Assembly (NCBI RefSeq): GCF_021390435.2
Contig: NZ_JAJVCN010000004.1
Location: 1,840,501-1,904,500, forward strand
From: Kibdelosporangium philippinense
GTDB lineage: Bacteria; Actinomycetota; Actinomycetes; Mycobacteriales; Pseudonocardiaceae
Reading direction: 5' to 3'
Length of the DNA: 64,000 bases
The position numbers were made by a program, and so were the translations under genes. Positions 8,027 through 17,252 of the stretch are shown here, piece by piece. Numbering within the stretch: position 1 is the stretch's first letter; each line of letters begins with the position of its first letter. The notes below the pieces were generated by a model that did no database searches, was not told the origin of the DNA, and worked only from the letters and a program-made list of their open reading frames with translations.

Positions 8027-10327
8027 TCATCCTTCGATTCGTGGTCCGACCCAGGACGCCCAGTCCTGGCCCGCGGAAGCGCCCGCGTTGAAGCGGAACC
8101 TGATCCCGGTGGCGCCCGCGTGCGGGGTCAGGTCGACGTTGATGGGCCGCATGACACCGTCCGAAGCGGAGTCGTTGACCGTGGCGATCGTGGTCGCCGC
8201 ACCGCCCTTGATGATGCTCACGATGAACGTGCCACTGCCGGCCGATCCGCCCTGCACGGACATGAAGCCGACCGTGGCTCTGAACCTGTCACCGGCGATG
8301 ACCGGACGTGACAGCGTGAAAGTGCCTTGAATGAAGCCGTTGGCTACCCACTGTGGGTGCGTTTCGAGCAAGGCGGGATATGAGCCGTCCTCGACCTGGT
8401 AACCCGTGCGTGGCTTGACGAATCCGCGCTCGTCGACATCGCTTCCGTTGTACGGCAGCGTTCCAGCGCCACTGGTCCATGTCGCGCTCGCGGCCCGTGC
8501 ACGCAGGTCGATGACGGCCGGTTTGCCCGACGAGACCTGCAAAGTCACCATGGTCTGCGGCGCAACGACCTTGCCACCAACAGGATTCTGCGAGACCACG
8601 AGCCCGGCCGCGACCGTGTGGCTCGCGACGTGTGCAACGGTACTGCGCAGGTTGGCGTTGGTGAGCGCGGTGGTTGCGGCGTTCTGAGTCTGTCCGATGA
8701 CCGAAGGCACTGTGGTGTCCGGCTGTTTGGTCACTTCGATCGGACGAGAGGTCATCGCCTGCTGTCCGTCCGGCATGGTCACCTGCACGCTGACCTGGTA
8801 CGTCCCGATCGTGGCCCACTTGTGGCCGACCATCGCGCCATTGCCGTTCTGGCCGTCACCGAACGACCAAGTCGCGTGGGTCGGAGCGGTGCCTTTGCTG
8901 TCGTCGACCTTCAGCGTGATGTTCTCAGCGACCACCGGGCTCGTCTTGGATGACGTGATCTTGATGACCGGTTTCTCCTGCGTAGGAGGTGGATCGTCCG
9001 GTGGCGGAGCCGGTTCTGGCTGCGAAACCGGAGGCGGAGGTGGTGGGGGAGGCGGTGGTTGGACCGTCGGAGGAACCGGCGGGGCCTCGGTGGAAGGCTG
9101 TTGCGGTGGAACGGGAACCTGCGACGCATCCGGTTGCTGCGACGGCTGCTGTGGCGGGTTCGGCTGCGTGGGAACGCCCGTGATGGGCGCGTTCAAGCCC
9201 TTGTTCGGGTCGTTCTTGTCGTACTTGGCGACATCCAACACAGCACCCTCGACCGTGATCACACCGGCCTCGTCGGTGTCGGGCACGTTGAAGAACACCA
9301 TGTTGTCCCGCGACACCAACTGGAACTGCCGGGCCGTCTTGACCACCTTCGGCTGCGCCAGCACTGTTTTCTTGTCCAGCCCGACGATCCAGACCTGGCC
9401 GGTGGTGTAGTCCGGCACGAACAAGTGATTGCCCGCCTCGACCGCGGCACCGAGCTTGCCACTGGCCAGCGGCACCGCGTCGGAACAGCTTTCCTCTGCC
9501 AGAGAACAGATCGTGAGCACGCCACGCGGCGCGACCACGTAGAAGCGGTCGCTGTACGGCGAACCGCTGAGCTGAATGTCCTCGCCGTCCCGTAGGTCGA
9601 TATCGATGGTCGTGTCGACCTTGCGCAGCGACGGGTCGACTGTCGTTGCCTTACGCGCGGCAACCTCAACGACCAGCGGCCTGCCGTTGACCATCGTCAG
9701 CACACTGCGCCCTGGACGGGTGACTTCCTTGATCGGGACCTGTTCTTCGCCGTCGATGATGGTTCGCACGTCACCGGTGGCGTTGTCGGAGATCCACAGC
9801 CGCCCGTCCGTATCAATTCCCGTTGTGTTCGGCGCGATCTGGGTCGCCAGGGTTTGCGGCGTGCTCAGCGCACGTCCGGTTCGCGGGTCGGCGTTGGTGA
9901 ACAGCCCCCGTTGAGTGTCCACGATGTACAGCTTGCCGGAGCCTGCGAACGCGGTCAGCCCGCTGCGCGCGCCCCCAATCGGCGCTTCCGGCGCACTGAC
10001 CTCGAAAGTTGCCCCATCGATCCGCCGAATGGTCCCCGCGGTCTGGTCGACCGAATACGCGTTCGGGCCGGCCTGCACCACTTCGAGCACCGATCCAGGC
10101 TGCGAAACCTGGACCTGGGCGGAAACCTCGGCCGAAGTCCCGTCAAGCAGGCTCAGTTGGCCGACCCGGCCGGACGGCAGCCATGCGGCACCGGACAGCA
10201 GCTTGACGTTCTGAACCTCGTGGCCACTGTCCATACCGGCCACAGCGACCCCGCCGAGTACCGCCACCGCGCATCCGGTGGCGAACCCGTTGCGTATCCA
10301 CGGTTTCCGCAGGGATAACGGTGTCAT
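8027..10327 (-). CDS. secreted/anchored beta-propeller + PKD + PASTA protein, paralogue 1
   Basis: A 766-residue extracytoplasmic protein. A signal-anchor (ATGCAVAVLGGVAVAGM, ~15-31) is followed by an NHL/WD-like propeller (~40-370, with TAGTIRRIDGATFEV, DGRLWISDNATGDVR and FVPDYTTGQVWIVG). A long proline-rich linker follows (~385-450). A PKD domain comes next (THATWSFGDGQ, GTYQVSVQVTMPDG), then a PASTA domain (VPSVIGQTQNAATTALTNANL) and a C-terminal beta domain ending DWASWVGPRIEG. PKD and PASTA both suggest contact with cell-wall glycans. The start overlaps the stop of its paralogue by four bases. The two are tandem duplicates whose propellers have diverged less than their C-termini. Confidence 0.75.
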   Translation of the reverse strand: MTPLSLRKPWIRNGFATGCAVAVLGGVAVAGMDSGHEVQNVKLLSGAAWLPSGRVGQLSLLDGTSAEVSAQVQVSQPGSVLEVVQAGPNAYSVDQTAGTIRRIDGATFEVSAPEAPIGGARSGLTAFAGSGKLYIVDTQRGLFTNADPRTGRALSTPQTLATQIAPNTTGIDTDGRLWISDNATGDVRTIIDGEEQVPIKEVTRPGRSVLTMVNGRPLVVEVAARKATTVDPSLRKVDTTIDIDLRDGEDIQLSGSPYSDRFYVVAPRGVLTICSLAEESCSDAVPLASGKLGAAVEAGNHLFVPDYTTGQVWIVGLDKKTVLAQPKVVKTARQFQLVSRDNMVFFNVPDTDEAGVITVEGAVLDVAKYDKNDPNKGLNAPITGVPTQPNPPQQPSQQPDASQVPVPPQQPSTEAPPVPPTVQPPPPPPPPPPVSQPEPAPPPDDPPPTQEKPVIKITSSKTSPVVAENITLKVDDSKGTAPTHATWSFGDGQNGNGAMVGHKWATIGTYQVSVQVTMPDGQQAMTSRPIEVTKQPDTTVPSVIGQTQNAATTALTNANLRSTVAHVASHTVAAGLVVSQNPVGGKVVAPQTMVTLQVSSGKPAVIDLRARAASATWTSGAGTLPYNGSDVDERGFVKPRTGYQVEDGSYPALLETHPQWVANGFIQGTFTLSRPVIAGDRFRATVGFMSVQGGSAGSGTFIVSIIKGGAATTIATVNDSASDGVMRPINVDLTPHAGATGIRFRFNAGASAGQDWASWVGPRIEG

Positions 10328-12579
10328 ATCCCCACCTTCCGTTGTCGCTTCTCGGTCATCCGCTGCTGCGGGATCCGCAGTCCCAGCATCGGCAACAGCC
10401 AGATGAAGTTCGCGGACCCCACGGCGAACCTCGCGGTGATACTGGTGTCAGTGAAGACGTTGAAGGAGCAGCCGGAGTTGCCTCCCGAGCACGGGCCGTC
10501 GGACCAGCCGACGAAATGTGAGTCAGGACGTGGGTTTCCCCAAAGCGTGACGGCGTCATTGTCCGGATTGTTGATGGTGTACGTGCATGTCGTTGTTTGC
10601 GACAGCGCCGAGCACTCACGTCCGTTGTTACCGCCACCATTGACGGACACAGCGCCGGAACTGCCGGTCGCGGCGGTCACACGGACCGTCAACTTCGTGG
10701 GTGGCGGCTTGACCTCGAACTCGTTGGCGACGGAAATGCTGCCGGTGTGCGTGTTCGTCCGCACAGTGCAGGTCGCGCTGGTCGAGCCCGCGCACTCGGC
10801 TGGAGTACGCCATTGTTTGATGCGGTGCGTCGAATCGGGCTCCTGGCGGAAAGTGATGTTGGTACGCCGGTCCACTTCGCCCGTGCAACGGGAACCGGAC
10901 GAGCACGAAGCCAGATTGCCTGGGCCGCCGGTGATCCGGCCTCCTTGCGCCACCGTCACACTGACACTTATCGTCGGCGCGGCCCCGACCGTCACGGTCA
11001 CCGACCCGCTCGTGTCCCTACCGTCAGGGATTCGTGCCTGAACGCTGACCAGGTACTGGCCTTCCTGAGTCCACGTCTGCTGCACGGGCGCGCCGGTCTT
11101 CGTCCCGCCACCCTGGAAACTCCAGCGGATGTTCGACAGCTGCTGGCCATCGCTTGCCGTCACGTTGAACGTGGCCGGATCGCCCGCGACCGGCGCACTG
11201 GGATTGGCCGTGACTCGCAAACTGGGCAAGGGATCCGGGGTTGGCGGCGGTGGAGTGGTGCTACTGGATGAGCCTGGCGGCTGATCTGCAGGCGGCTCAG
11301 GTTGGTTCGAGGTCGGCGGCTGCTGTGATTGTTGTGTCTGCTGTGGCCTGCTCGACTGCTGCGTGACCGAAGGCGTGGTGCGTGGACTGGTCGCCTGATT
11401 GGACTGCGAAGGCGGCACTGGCTGGTGGGCCGTTGCGGATGGCGCTACCTGTCCTGCTTGGCCCGCAACAGGTGTGGTCAGGCCTTTGTTTGGGTTCTTC
11501 TCGTCGTATTTCGCCGTTTTCAGGATCGTGACATCCAGTTGGACGACACCGGCACGCGCGGATTCCGGATCGTTGAAGAACACCATGCCGTCGCGCGCCA
11601 GCAGCTGGAAATCGCCCGCAGGCGTGAGTACCTGGGGTTTGGCCACGACGCTTCCGCTGTCCAGGTTGATGATCCAGACCTGGCCGGTGGTGTAGTCGGG
11701 CACGAACACCCGCTTGCCCGCTTCCACCGCGGGACCGAGCTTGCTGTTGGCAGTCAACGGAATCACCTGTTCACAGGATCCCGCAGTGAGGTCACAGATG
11801 TGTACGACACCGCGTGAGGCCACGATGTACACGCGAGGATCGTGGGGTGATCCGCTGACCTCGACGGTGTCATCGGCCCGCAGATCCAGATTGATCGTGC
11901 GGTCGGCCGCACCGGTGACCGGGTCCACCGTGATCACCTTGCGGCCTTTGACGTTCACGACCACTGGGCCGCCAGCGGCAACCGTGACAACGTTTTCACC
12001 GGGATCGGTGATCTTCGTGTTCGTCCGCTCCTGGCCGTCGAACCTGGTCAGCAGGCCAGTCGAGTTCTCGAGCACCCACAGGCGACCGGCTTCGTCCAAA
12101 GTGGCCGTACCATCGCCGACCTGCGCGGCGAGCGTCTGCTCGCGTCCTTTTCGGGCGATCGTGCGCGGGTCGGTGTCGACTAGCACGCCGCGTTCACTGT
12201 CGAATGCGTACAACACATCTTTGCCAGCGAATGCCGACAAACCGGTGCGAGAACCCGGGATCGGCGCCTCGGGCGTGCCCAGTTCGAACGTGGCACCGTC
12301 GATCCGGCGGATCGTGCCCGCGGTCTTGTCCACCGCGTACGCGGTCGACCCGGTCTGAACCACGTCCACCACGTTGCCGGGCGAGGCGACTTGCAGCTGG
12401 GCAGCCACCTCGGCCGTCGACCCGTCGAGCAGGGTCACCTGCCCGACCTTCGCCGACGACAGCCACGCGGCACCGGACAACAGCCGGACGTCCTGCGCGG
12501 GAATCCCGTCGTCAGCTCCGAAAACCACGGCCGCGCCGACCAATAACGCAGCTGATACGCCCCACGCAGTTGAACGCAT
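10324..12579 (-). CDS. secreted/anchored beta-propeller + PKD + InlB-like repeat protein, paralogue 2
   Basis: A 751-residue paralogue of the downstream protein. An N-terminal signal-anchor (WGVSAALLVGAAVVFGA) precedes a propeller (~30-365) that shares FVPDYTTGQVWI and RLLSGAAWL-type segments with paralogue 1. A Ser/Thr/Gln/Pro linker leads to a PKD domain (NIRWSFQGGG, GQYLVSVQARIPDG). Instead of PASTA it then has two cysteine-containing repeats of the divergent InlB/bacterial-repeat type, each ending in the expected strand (GSISVANEF; DTSITARFAV). The C-terminus has a hydrophobic stretch (FIWLLPMLGL) and a basic tail, possibly a second anchor. One base separates it from the transglutaminase-like gene. 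Confidence 0.75.
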   Translation of the reverse strand: MRSTAWGVSAALLVGAAVVFGADDGIPAQDVRLLSGAAWLSSAKVGQVTLLDGSTAEVAAQLQVASPGNVVDVVQTGSTAYAVDKTAGTIRRIDGATFELGTPEAPIPGSRTGLSAFAGKDVLYAFDSERGVLVDTDPRTIARKGREQTLAAQVGDGTATLDEAGRLWVLENSTGLLTRFDGQERTNTKITDPGENVVTVAAGGPVVVNVKGRKVITVDPVTGAADRTINLDLRADDTVEVSGSPHDPRVYIVASRGVVHICDLTAGSCEQVIPLTANSKLGPAVEAGKRVFVPDYTTGQVWIINLDSGSVVAKPQVLTPAGDFQLLARDGMVFFNDPESARAGVVQLDVTILKTAKYDEKNPNKGLTTPVAGQAGQVAPSATAHQPVPPSQSNQATSPRTTPSVTQQSSRPQQTQQSQQPPTSNQPEPPADQPPGSSSSTTPPPPTPDPLPSLRVTANPSAPVAGDPATFNVTASDGQQLSNIRWSFQGGGTKTGAPVQQTWTQEGQYLVSVQARIPDGRDTSGSVTVTVGAAPTISVSVTVAQGGRITGGPGNLASCSSGSRCTGEVDRRTNITFRQEPDSTHRIKQWRTPAECAGSTSATCTVRTNTHTGSISVANEFEVKPPPTKLTVRVTAATGSSGAVSVNGGGNNGRECSALSQTTTCTYTINNPDNDAVTLWGNPRPDSHFVGWSDGPCSGGNSGCSFNVFTDTSITARFAVGSANFIWLLPMLGLRIPQQRMTEKRQRKVGI

Positions 12580-12580
12580 G

Positions 12581-14956
12581 TCATCCTCTGGTCAGCCTGT
12601 CCATCGCGCGCTTGCGCCGTCGCTCGTCACGCCAGCGGGCGTACAGCGGCCGCGGGTCGAGCCAGGCGCGGACAGTCAACAGTGGACTGCGAGCCTTGCG
12701 TAGTTCCCTGCGGAGCTGACCTTCCAGCTGCCAGGCTTCTTCAACGGCGTTATCGTCCGGCTCGGCCGGTTCGAACACCGCCTTGGTGACGATCGGGGCA
12801 AGCACCGCGAGTGATCCGGTACCCGCTTCGCCGATCTTCTCACGGGCCTGGGTGCTGACTTCCTGCGCGGTGGACGCGGCTGTTATCGGAACGCCGTGTT
12901 CAATCAATCGGTCGGTTGCTTGCTGCCACGCGCCGATGATTCTGGCCGCACGACTGCCAGAACGCCGTTTCTGGCGTCGCCGGAACTTCTCGATGGCGAT
13001 CGCGATCGGCGTGAGGATGGCAAGCGCGCCGAGTCCGATGAGGACGAACAGTGCCCAGTCGAGCACGGTCAAGGTGCCTTCGCCGAGCCTCGGCAGGTTC
13101 GGGTCCTCGGCGGGCTGTGACGCGGTGGAGTTCTCCTCAGGGCGGTTCTCGTCCGCGGGTGTTTCGGTGTCCTTGGGCTTGGGAGCGTTGGCAGGATGGC
13201 GTTTCGGGTCGGTCGGTTCGAACGCGACCCAGCCGTATCCGGCCAGGTTCACCTCGGCCCACGCGTGCGCGTCACCCGACCTGACCTGGTACGTGTCGCC
13301 GGTGCGGCGGTCCTTGTTGAGCAGGTAGCCGACCGCGACCCTGGTCGGGAATCCTTGCGTACGAGCCAGGACTGCGAACGCGGCCGCGAACTGCTCGGCG
13401 GAGCCGACCTGCTCGTTGATGTTCGGGCCGAACAGCCTGCTGATCGCGTCGTAGGAATGCCCAGGGCGGGTGTCCAGGCTGTACGGGAAGCTCTGCATGA
13501 ACTTCTGGATCGCCATCAGCTTGGCGTACGGCTCGGACACGCTCGACGCCAGCTCGGTTCCCTTGGCCAGAATGACGTCCGGCATGCGTGGATCGTCGCG
13601 TGGCAACTGGGTGTACCGATTGGACACCGAGTACGGCACGCTCTTGTCCAGACCAGTTTTCCGGCCGACTTCGGTGACCAGCTCGTAATTCCAGCCAGTC
13701 GGCTGCTGATCGGTCGCGAGAACCCCGGAGTCCTTGCTGTATCCGACCCGTGGCGCGCCCTTGATCGACACCGGCGCGCCGATCTCCGGAAGATACTGTC
13801 CTGGCAAGCCGTTGACGGTCACGTTCATCGTGACCTTGCGCGGGTTGACCAGTGACTCGTCTTGCGGCAGCGTGCTTCCGGCGAGCAGGAACTTGTCCTG
13901 CGAGCTCCACATCGCGCCATCGAACGTATCCAGCGCAACGGTCCTGACCCGGTCGATTCCTTCGGTGTCACCGGTCAGCTTGACCGTGAACATGTCCGCG
14001 TCCGGCTTGCGCAGCTGTGTTTTCAGGGTGACCAACGGGTTGATCAGATCGTCGATGTTCAGCTCCGGCTCGACGACCTCGCGCAGATCGAACCGGTTGT
14101 CGCCGTCGGCGAGCGGAACGAACTGCATCCCGGCCAGTCCCGCGGCGATCGCCATGATCACCACCGGCAGGCCGAAAAGGAACCTGCCCCAGATGGCTTT
14201 CGTGTCGATCGTGCGTGCCATCGGATCGGAAGTCCCGGCCCGGATCAACGTCGCCAGCAATACGACCGCGAGCAACACGCCGACCGGGATCATCCCGCCG
14301 ACCGACCGTGGCGCGGTGATGGGTAGCGCGAAGGCGAAAGCCAGTACTGGCGCCAGAATCGGGGCAAGCAAGTACTTGGTTCGCAACACCAGCGATGCCG
14401 CGACGGTCCCGCCCAGGAAACAGATCAGTGCTGGCGTGAACTCCAGCTCGCCGCTCGGGTCAGCGGGCAGCGTGACCGACAGCATCTTGTTCCAGCCCGA
14501 CAATAGGCCGGACCCCAGCGATTGCAGTGTCGTCAGGGTGGGAATCCCGCGATTGAGCGTCCCGCGGAACACCGCGAAGATCGCGACGAGCAGGAATCCC
14601 AGTACCCCGACGCCGACCGTGACCAGCAACGACCAGCGGCGAATGGCCGCGAACGAGCCGATCAGCACGCCGACAGCGGCGGCGGTGAGTGTCGAGATCA
14701 GGAAACCGAGGCCACTGAAGAACCTGAGGTACACCAAGCTGGAAACACCCATCGCGACACCGATGAGCACCAGCTGCGAGTACGCGGGCAGGCCGATTTT
14801 GATCCGTGGCTGGGTTTGCGGGATGTGCTGGCGGGCGCGCTTGGCTTTTTTCGTTGGCGGAGTTGGGTTGAGCAGCGCCGATTGCGTGACGCTGACCGTG
14901 TGCGTGACACCGCCGTGCGGCCCGGCGGGCGGGGTTTGCGGGCGGATGGCGGTCAT
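12581..14956 (-). CDS. TgpA-like polytopic membrane protein, transglutaminase fold lacking catalytic Cys
   Basis: A 791-residue DUF3488/transglutaminase-core/DUF4129 protein. A cytoplasmic N-terminal tail of ~55 residues leads into about six or seven membrane helices (to ~285). An external region with the transglutaminase fold follows (~470-585), then one more helix (LDWALFVLIGLGALAILTPIAI) and a cytoplasmic DUF4129 tail. In active relatives a Cys sits in G-x-C-E-x-F; here it is GSAEQFAAAFAVLAR, with Ala at residue 520 (codon at 13397-13399). The His (GDAHAWAEV, 564) and Asp (EPTDP, 583) remain. The fold is probably a binding module. MoxR-DUF58-TgpA is a well-known gene triad, and it is complete here. 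Confidence 0.85.
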   Translation of the reverse strand: MTAIRPQTPPAGPHGGVTHTVSVTQSALLNPTPPTKKAKRARQHIPQTQPRIKIGLPAYSQLVLIGVAMGVSSLVYLRFFSGLGFLISTLTAAAVGVLIGSFAAIRRWSLLVTVGVGVLGFLLVAIFAVFRGTLNRGIPTLTTLQSLGSGLLSGWNKMLSVTLPADPSGELEFTPALICFLGGTVAASLVLRTKYLLAPILAPVLAFAFALPITAPRSVGGMIPVGVLLAVVLLATLIRAGTSDPMARTIDTKAIWGRFLFGLPVVIMAIAAGLAGMQFVPLADGDNRFDLREVVEPELNIDDLINPLVTLKTQLRKPDADMFTVKLTGDTEGIDRVRTVALDTFDGAMWSSQDKFLLAGSTLPQDESLVNPRKVTMNVTVNGLPGQYLPEIGAPVSIKGAPRVGYSKDSGVLATDQQPTGWNYELVTEVGRKTGLDKSVPYSVSNRYTQLPRDDPRMPDVILAKGTELASSVSEPYAKLMAIQKFMQSFPYSLDTRPGHSYDAISRLFGPNINEQVGSAEQFAAAFAVLARTQGFPTRVAVGYLLNKDRRTGDTYQVRSGDAHAWAEVNLAGYGWVAFEPTDPKRHPANAPKPKDTETPADENRPEENSTASQPAEDPNLPRLGEGTLTVLDWALFVLIGLGALAILTPIAIAIEKFRRRQKRRSGSRAARIIGAWQQATDRLIEHGVPITAASTAQEVSTQAREKIGEAGTGSLAVLAPIVTKAVFEPAEPDDNAVEEAWQLEGQLRRELRKARSPLLTVRAWLDPRPLYARWRDERRRKRAMDRLTRG

Positions 14957-16098
14957 GTTCGCACCAGCTTGTTCCAGGCGTCCGCGAATTCGTCGGCTGT
15001 GCGCACAGTCAGCGACACGACCCCGTGCAACGGTGTTGGGGGAGCGTTGAACTGGCTGGAGAACTGGACGAGGCTGACCATCAGGAAATGCCGGCGCACG
15101 GTCGGCAACACCGACAGCATCCGGGGATCAGGCGTTCCCGTGACTACGCCCAATGCCACGCTGTCGTCCGTCGCGACCATGCTTGGCAACGCAGTCAGGC
15201 CAGGATCGTCCCTTGTCGCCTTGGCCGCGGCCAGCAGATCCAGCGCGGCTACGGCGCCATCGAAGGCCTTGTCGCTGGCAGCCACACCGCCGCTGGTCGT
15301 GCGCAGTTCGAGGGGGAACCCGCCACGAATCGCCGCCATCGCCAGCGAAGCCGCGGCACTCACCGCGGCCTCGAAGGTTTCCTCGGCATAGCCAAGCGAA
15401 TTGGTGTCCAGTACGACCATCAGCCGCGGCTGATTGGGAACAACGTTGTGCCGCACCATCATCTGGCCGGTGCGCGCGGTCGACTTCCAGTGGATCAGCC
15501 GCCAGTCGTCGCCGGGCACGTACTCACGCAGGCTGTGGAACGCTACACCGCCCTGCGGCGAGTAGCTGGACGTCGGCCCGTCCATGTCCCTGGTCTGCCC
15601 GGTGGGCACGGGTTCGACGTTGAGCAGCCGTGGATGCACGTACAGCGTGGAAAAAGTCGAGAACACCGTGCCGACTCGCATCAGCCGCAATGGGTCCGTG
15701 TGCCCGATCGACATCGGGCCGACCTGGTAGATCCCGCGCCGGTTGGTCGGCAGGTAGTACGTGGTGGTGTGGTCGGTGCCGCCAGCGAGGCTCGGAATCG
15801 GCACCTGGACCTGCCGGTTGGCCATCTGCTCGGTCGCCAGGATCGGCGGACTGCGGCGTTTGGACTCGTTGGTCAGCGTGATCACGCCCATCGCCTTCTC
15901 GCCCTCGGAGACCCGTTGCGGACGGACCTCACGGATCGCGGAAAGGTCTGGGCGCAACGCCATCCACGCCCCGGCGATCGCCAATGTGGCCAGCGCGGCG
16001 AAACCGAGCGCGATCAGCTCCGGATAGTCAGCGAGCCAGCCGAGGGCGAGCAGAACGGCCGCCGAGACGGCCATCGCCACACCGGACTTCGTAGGCAT
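14953..16098 (-). CDS. DUF58 domain protein, MoxR partner
   Basis: A 381-residue DUF58 protein. Two hydrophobic N-terminal helices (MAVSAAVLLALGWLADY and LIALGFAALATLAIAGAWM) anchor it. A beta-sandwich section follows, then the DUF58 signature YVPGDDWRLIHWKSTARTG and a vWA-like C-terminal fold (PRLMVVLDTNSLG). DUF58 proteins act with MoxR AAA+ chaperones in assembly or activation of complexes. Its ATG overlap with the downstream TgpA-like gene (four bases) and a one-base gap after MoxR make the three genes one unit. A catalytic role is not expected. Confidence 0.9.
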   Translation of the reverse strand: MPTKSGVAMAVSAAVLLALGWLADYPELIALGFAALATLAIAGAWMALRPDLSAIREVRPQRVSEGEKAMGVITLTNESKRRSPPILATEQMANRQVQVPIPSLAGGTDHTTTYYLPTNRRGIYQVGPMSIGHTDPLRLMRVGTVFSTFSTLYVHPRLLNVEPVPTGQTRDMDGPTSSYSPQGGVAFHSLREYVPGDDWRLIHWKSTARTGQMMVRHNVVPNQPRLMVVLDTNSLGYAEETFEAAVSAAASLAMAAIRGGFPLELRTTSGGVAASDKAFDGAVAALDLLAAAKATRDDPGLTALPSMVATDDSVALGVVTGTPDPRMLSVLPTVRRHFLMVSLVQFSSQFNAPPTPLHGVVSLTVRTADEFADAWNKLVRT

Positions 16099-16099
16099 G

Positions 16100-17080
16100 T
16101 CACGCCCCGACGGGAGCCTGCGGCACCGGGACAGCCGCGAGAATGCGGTCCACGATCCCTTCCGGCTTGAACTCCTGCACGGCCGCCTCAGGTGTGAGCA
16201 CCAACCGGTGCGCCAGCACAGGCTTGGCCATCTGCTTCACGTCATCCGCGGTCACGAAGGCACGTCCGTCGACGGCTGCGCGCGCCTGCGCCGCCGTGGC
16301 CAGCGCGTTGCTGGCACGAGGGCTCGCCCCGAGCTTGAGCTGAGGAATGGTCCTGGTGGCGTTGGTGATCGTCACGATGAACGCCTGCAGCGCGGGTGCG
16401 ACGTAGATCCCGCGCACCACTTCAATCATCTGCTGCATATCTTCGATCGTGCAGACGGGCTGCAGCTGTTCGGGCAGTCTGCGGGCGATCGCGTCACCGA
16501 CGATGCGGACTTCGTGTTCCGGCGTCGGGTAGCCGATCCGCAGCAGCATCATGAACCGGTCCAACTGGGCTTCCGGCAACGAGTACGTGCCCTGCTGGTC
16601 GACCGGGTTCTGGGTGGCGATCACGAAGTTGGGCCGTGGCAGCGGGTACGTCACACCGTCCACAGTGACCTGACGCTCGGCCATCGCCTCGAGCAGCGAA
16701 GACTGGGTTTTCGGCGACGCCCGGTTGATCTCGTCGGCCAGCAGGATGTTGCCGAAGACCGGGCCTTCCTTGAACTGGAACTGGCCCTTGTGCGTGTCGT
16801 AGATCTGCACACCGACCACATCGGACGGCAGCAGGTCGGGCGTGAACTGGATCCGGCGCATCGAGCCGCCGATGGAGTGCGCGATCGCTTTGGCCAGCGA
16901 GGTCTTCGCGACTCCCGGTACATCCTCGATCAGCAGATGGCCCTCGGCGAGCAGTCCCACAACAGCGTTCCAGATCACGCCGGTCTTGCCGTGGATGAAA
17001 TGCTCGACGTTGCGGACGAGGTCGTTGCAGCGCCGCTGGACCCAGCCGACCCGCTCGGCGAGCTGAGTTCCATAGGTCAT
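16100..17080 (-). CDS. MoxR-family AAA+ ATPase
   Basis: A chaperone-like AAA+ ATPase of 326 aa, the normal MoxR length. Walker A is the MoxR variant EDVPGVAKTSLAKA; Walker B is LLADEINRASPKTQSSLLEAM, with VIATQNPVDQQGTYSLPEAQLDRF and a lid domain (LGASPRASNALATAAQARA). The ATG at 17080 (MTYGTQLAERVGW) is chosen; longer in-frame extensions would run into the divergent Hsp70-like gene and are not MoxR-like. First gene of a six-gene operon ending at 6547, so its promoter must lie in 17081-17252. Confidence 0.9.
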   Translation of the reverse strand: MTYGTQLAERVGWVQRRCNDLVRNVEHFIHGKTGVIWNAVVGLLAEGHLLIEDVPGVAKTSLAKAIAHSIGGSMRRIQFTPDLLPSDVVGVQIYDTHKGQFQFKEGPVFGNILLADEINRASPKTQSSLLEAMAERQVTVDGVTYPLPRPNFVIATQNPVDQQGTYSLPEAQLDRFMMLLRIGYPTPEHEVRIVGDAIARRLPEQLQPVCTIEDMQQMIEVVRGIYVAPALQAFIVTITNATRTIPQLKLGASPRASNALATAAQARAAVDGRAFVTADDVKQMAKPVLAHRLVLTPEAAVQEFKPEGIVDRILAAVPVPQAPVGA

Positions 17081-17252
17081 CGAACGCCCCCAGCCACTCT
17101 TTTCCTGGAACTTGTACGGGAAAACACTATTCCGGTTGGACCGCCATGGCCTGCCCCAAAGGGCGGCGATACGGGCGCGCGGCCGTGACGAGAAGTGATC
17201 CACGGAGGGGATCGGCGCCGAACGTGACAGTGTGACCACTACTGTTTGCCGG

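Noticed and set aside
13734..15050. 438-codon + strand frame opposite the TgpA-like and DUF58 genes
   Set aside because: Spans the junction of two certain genes on the other strand, is Ser/Arg-rich and resembles no protein family.
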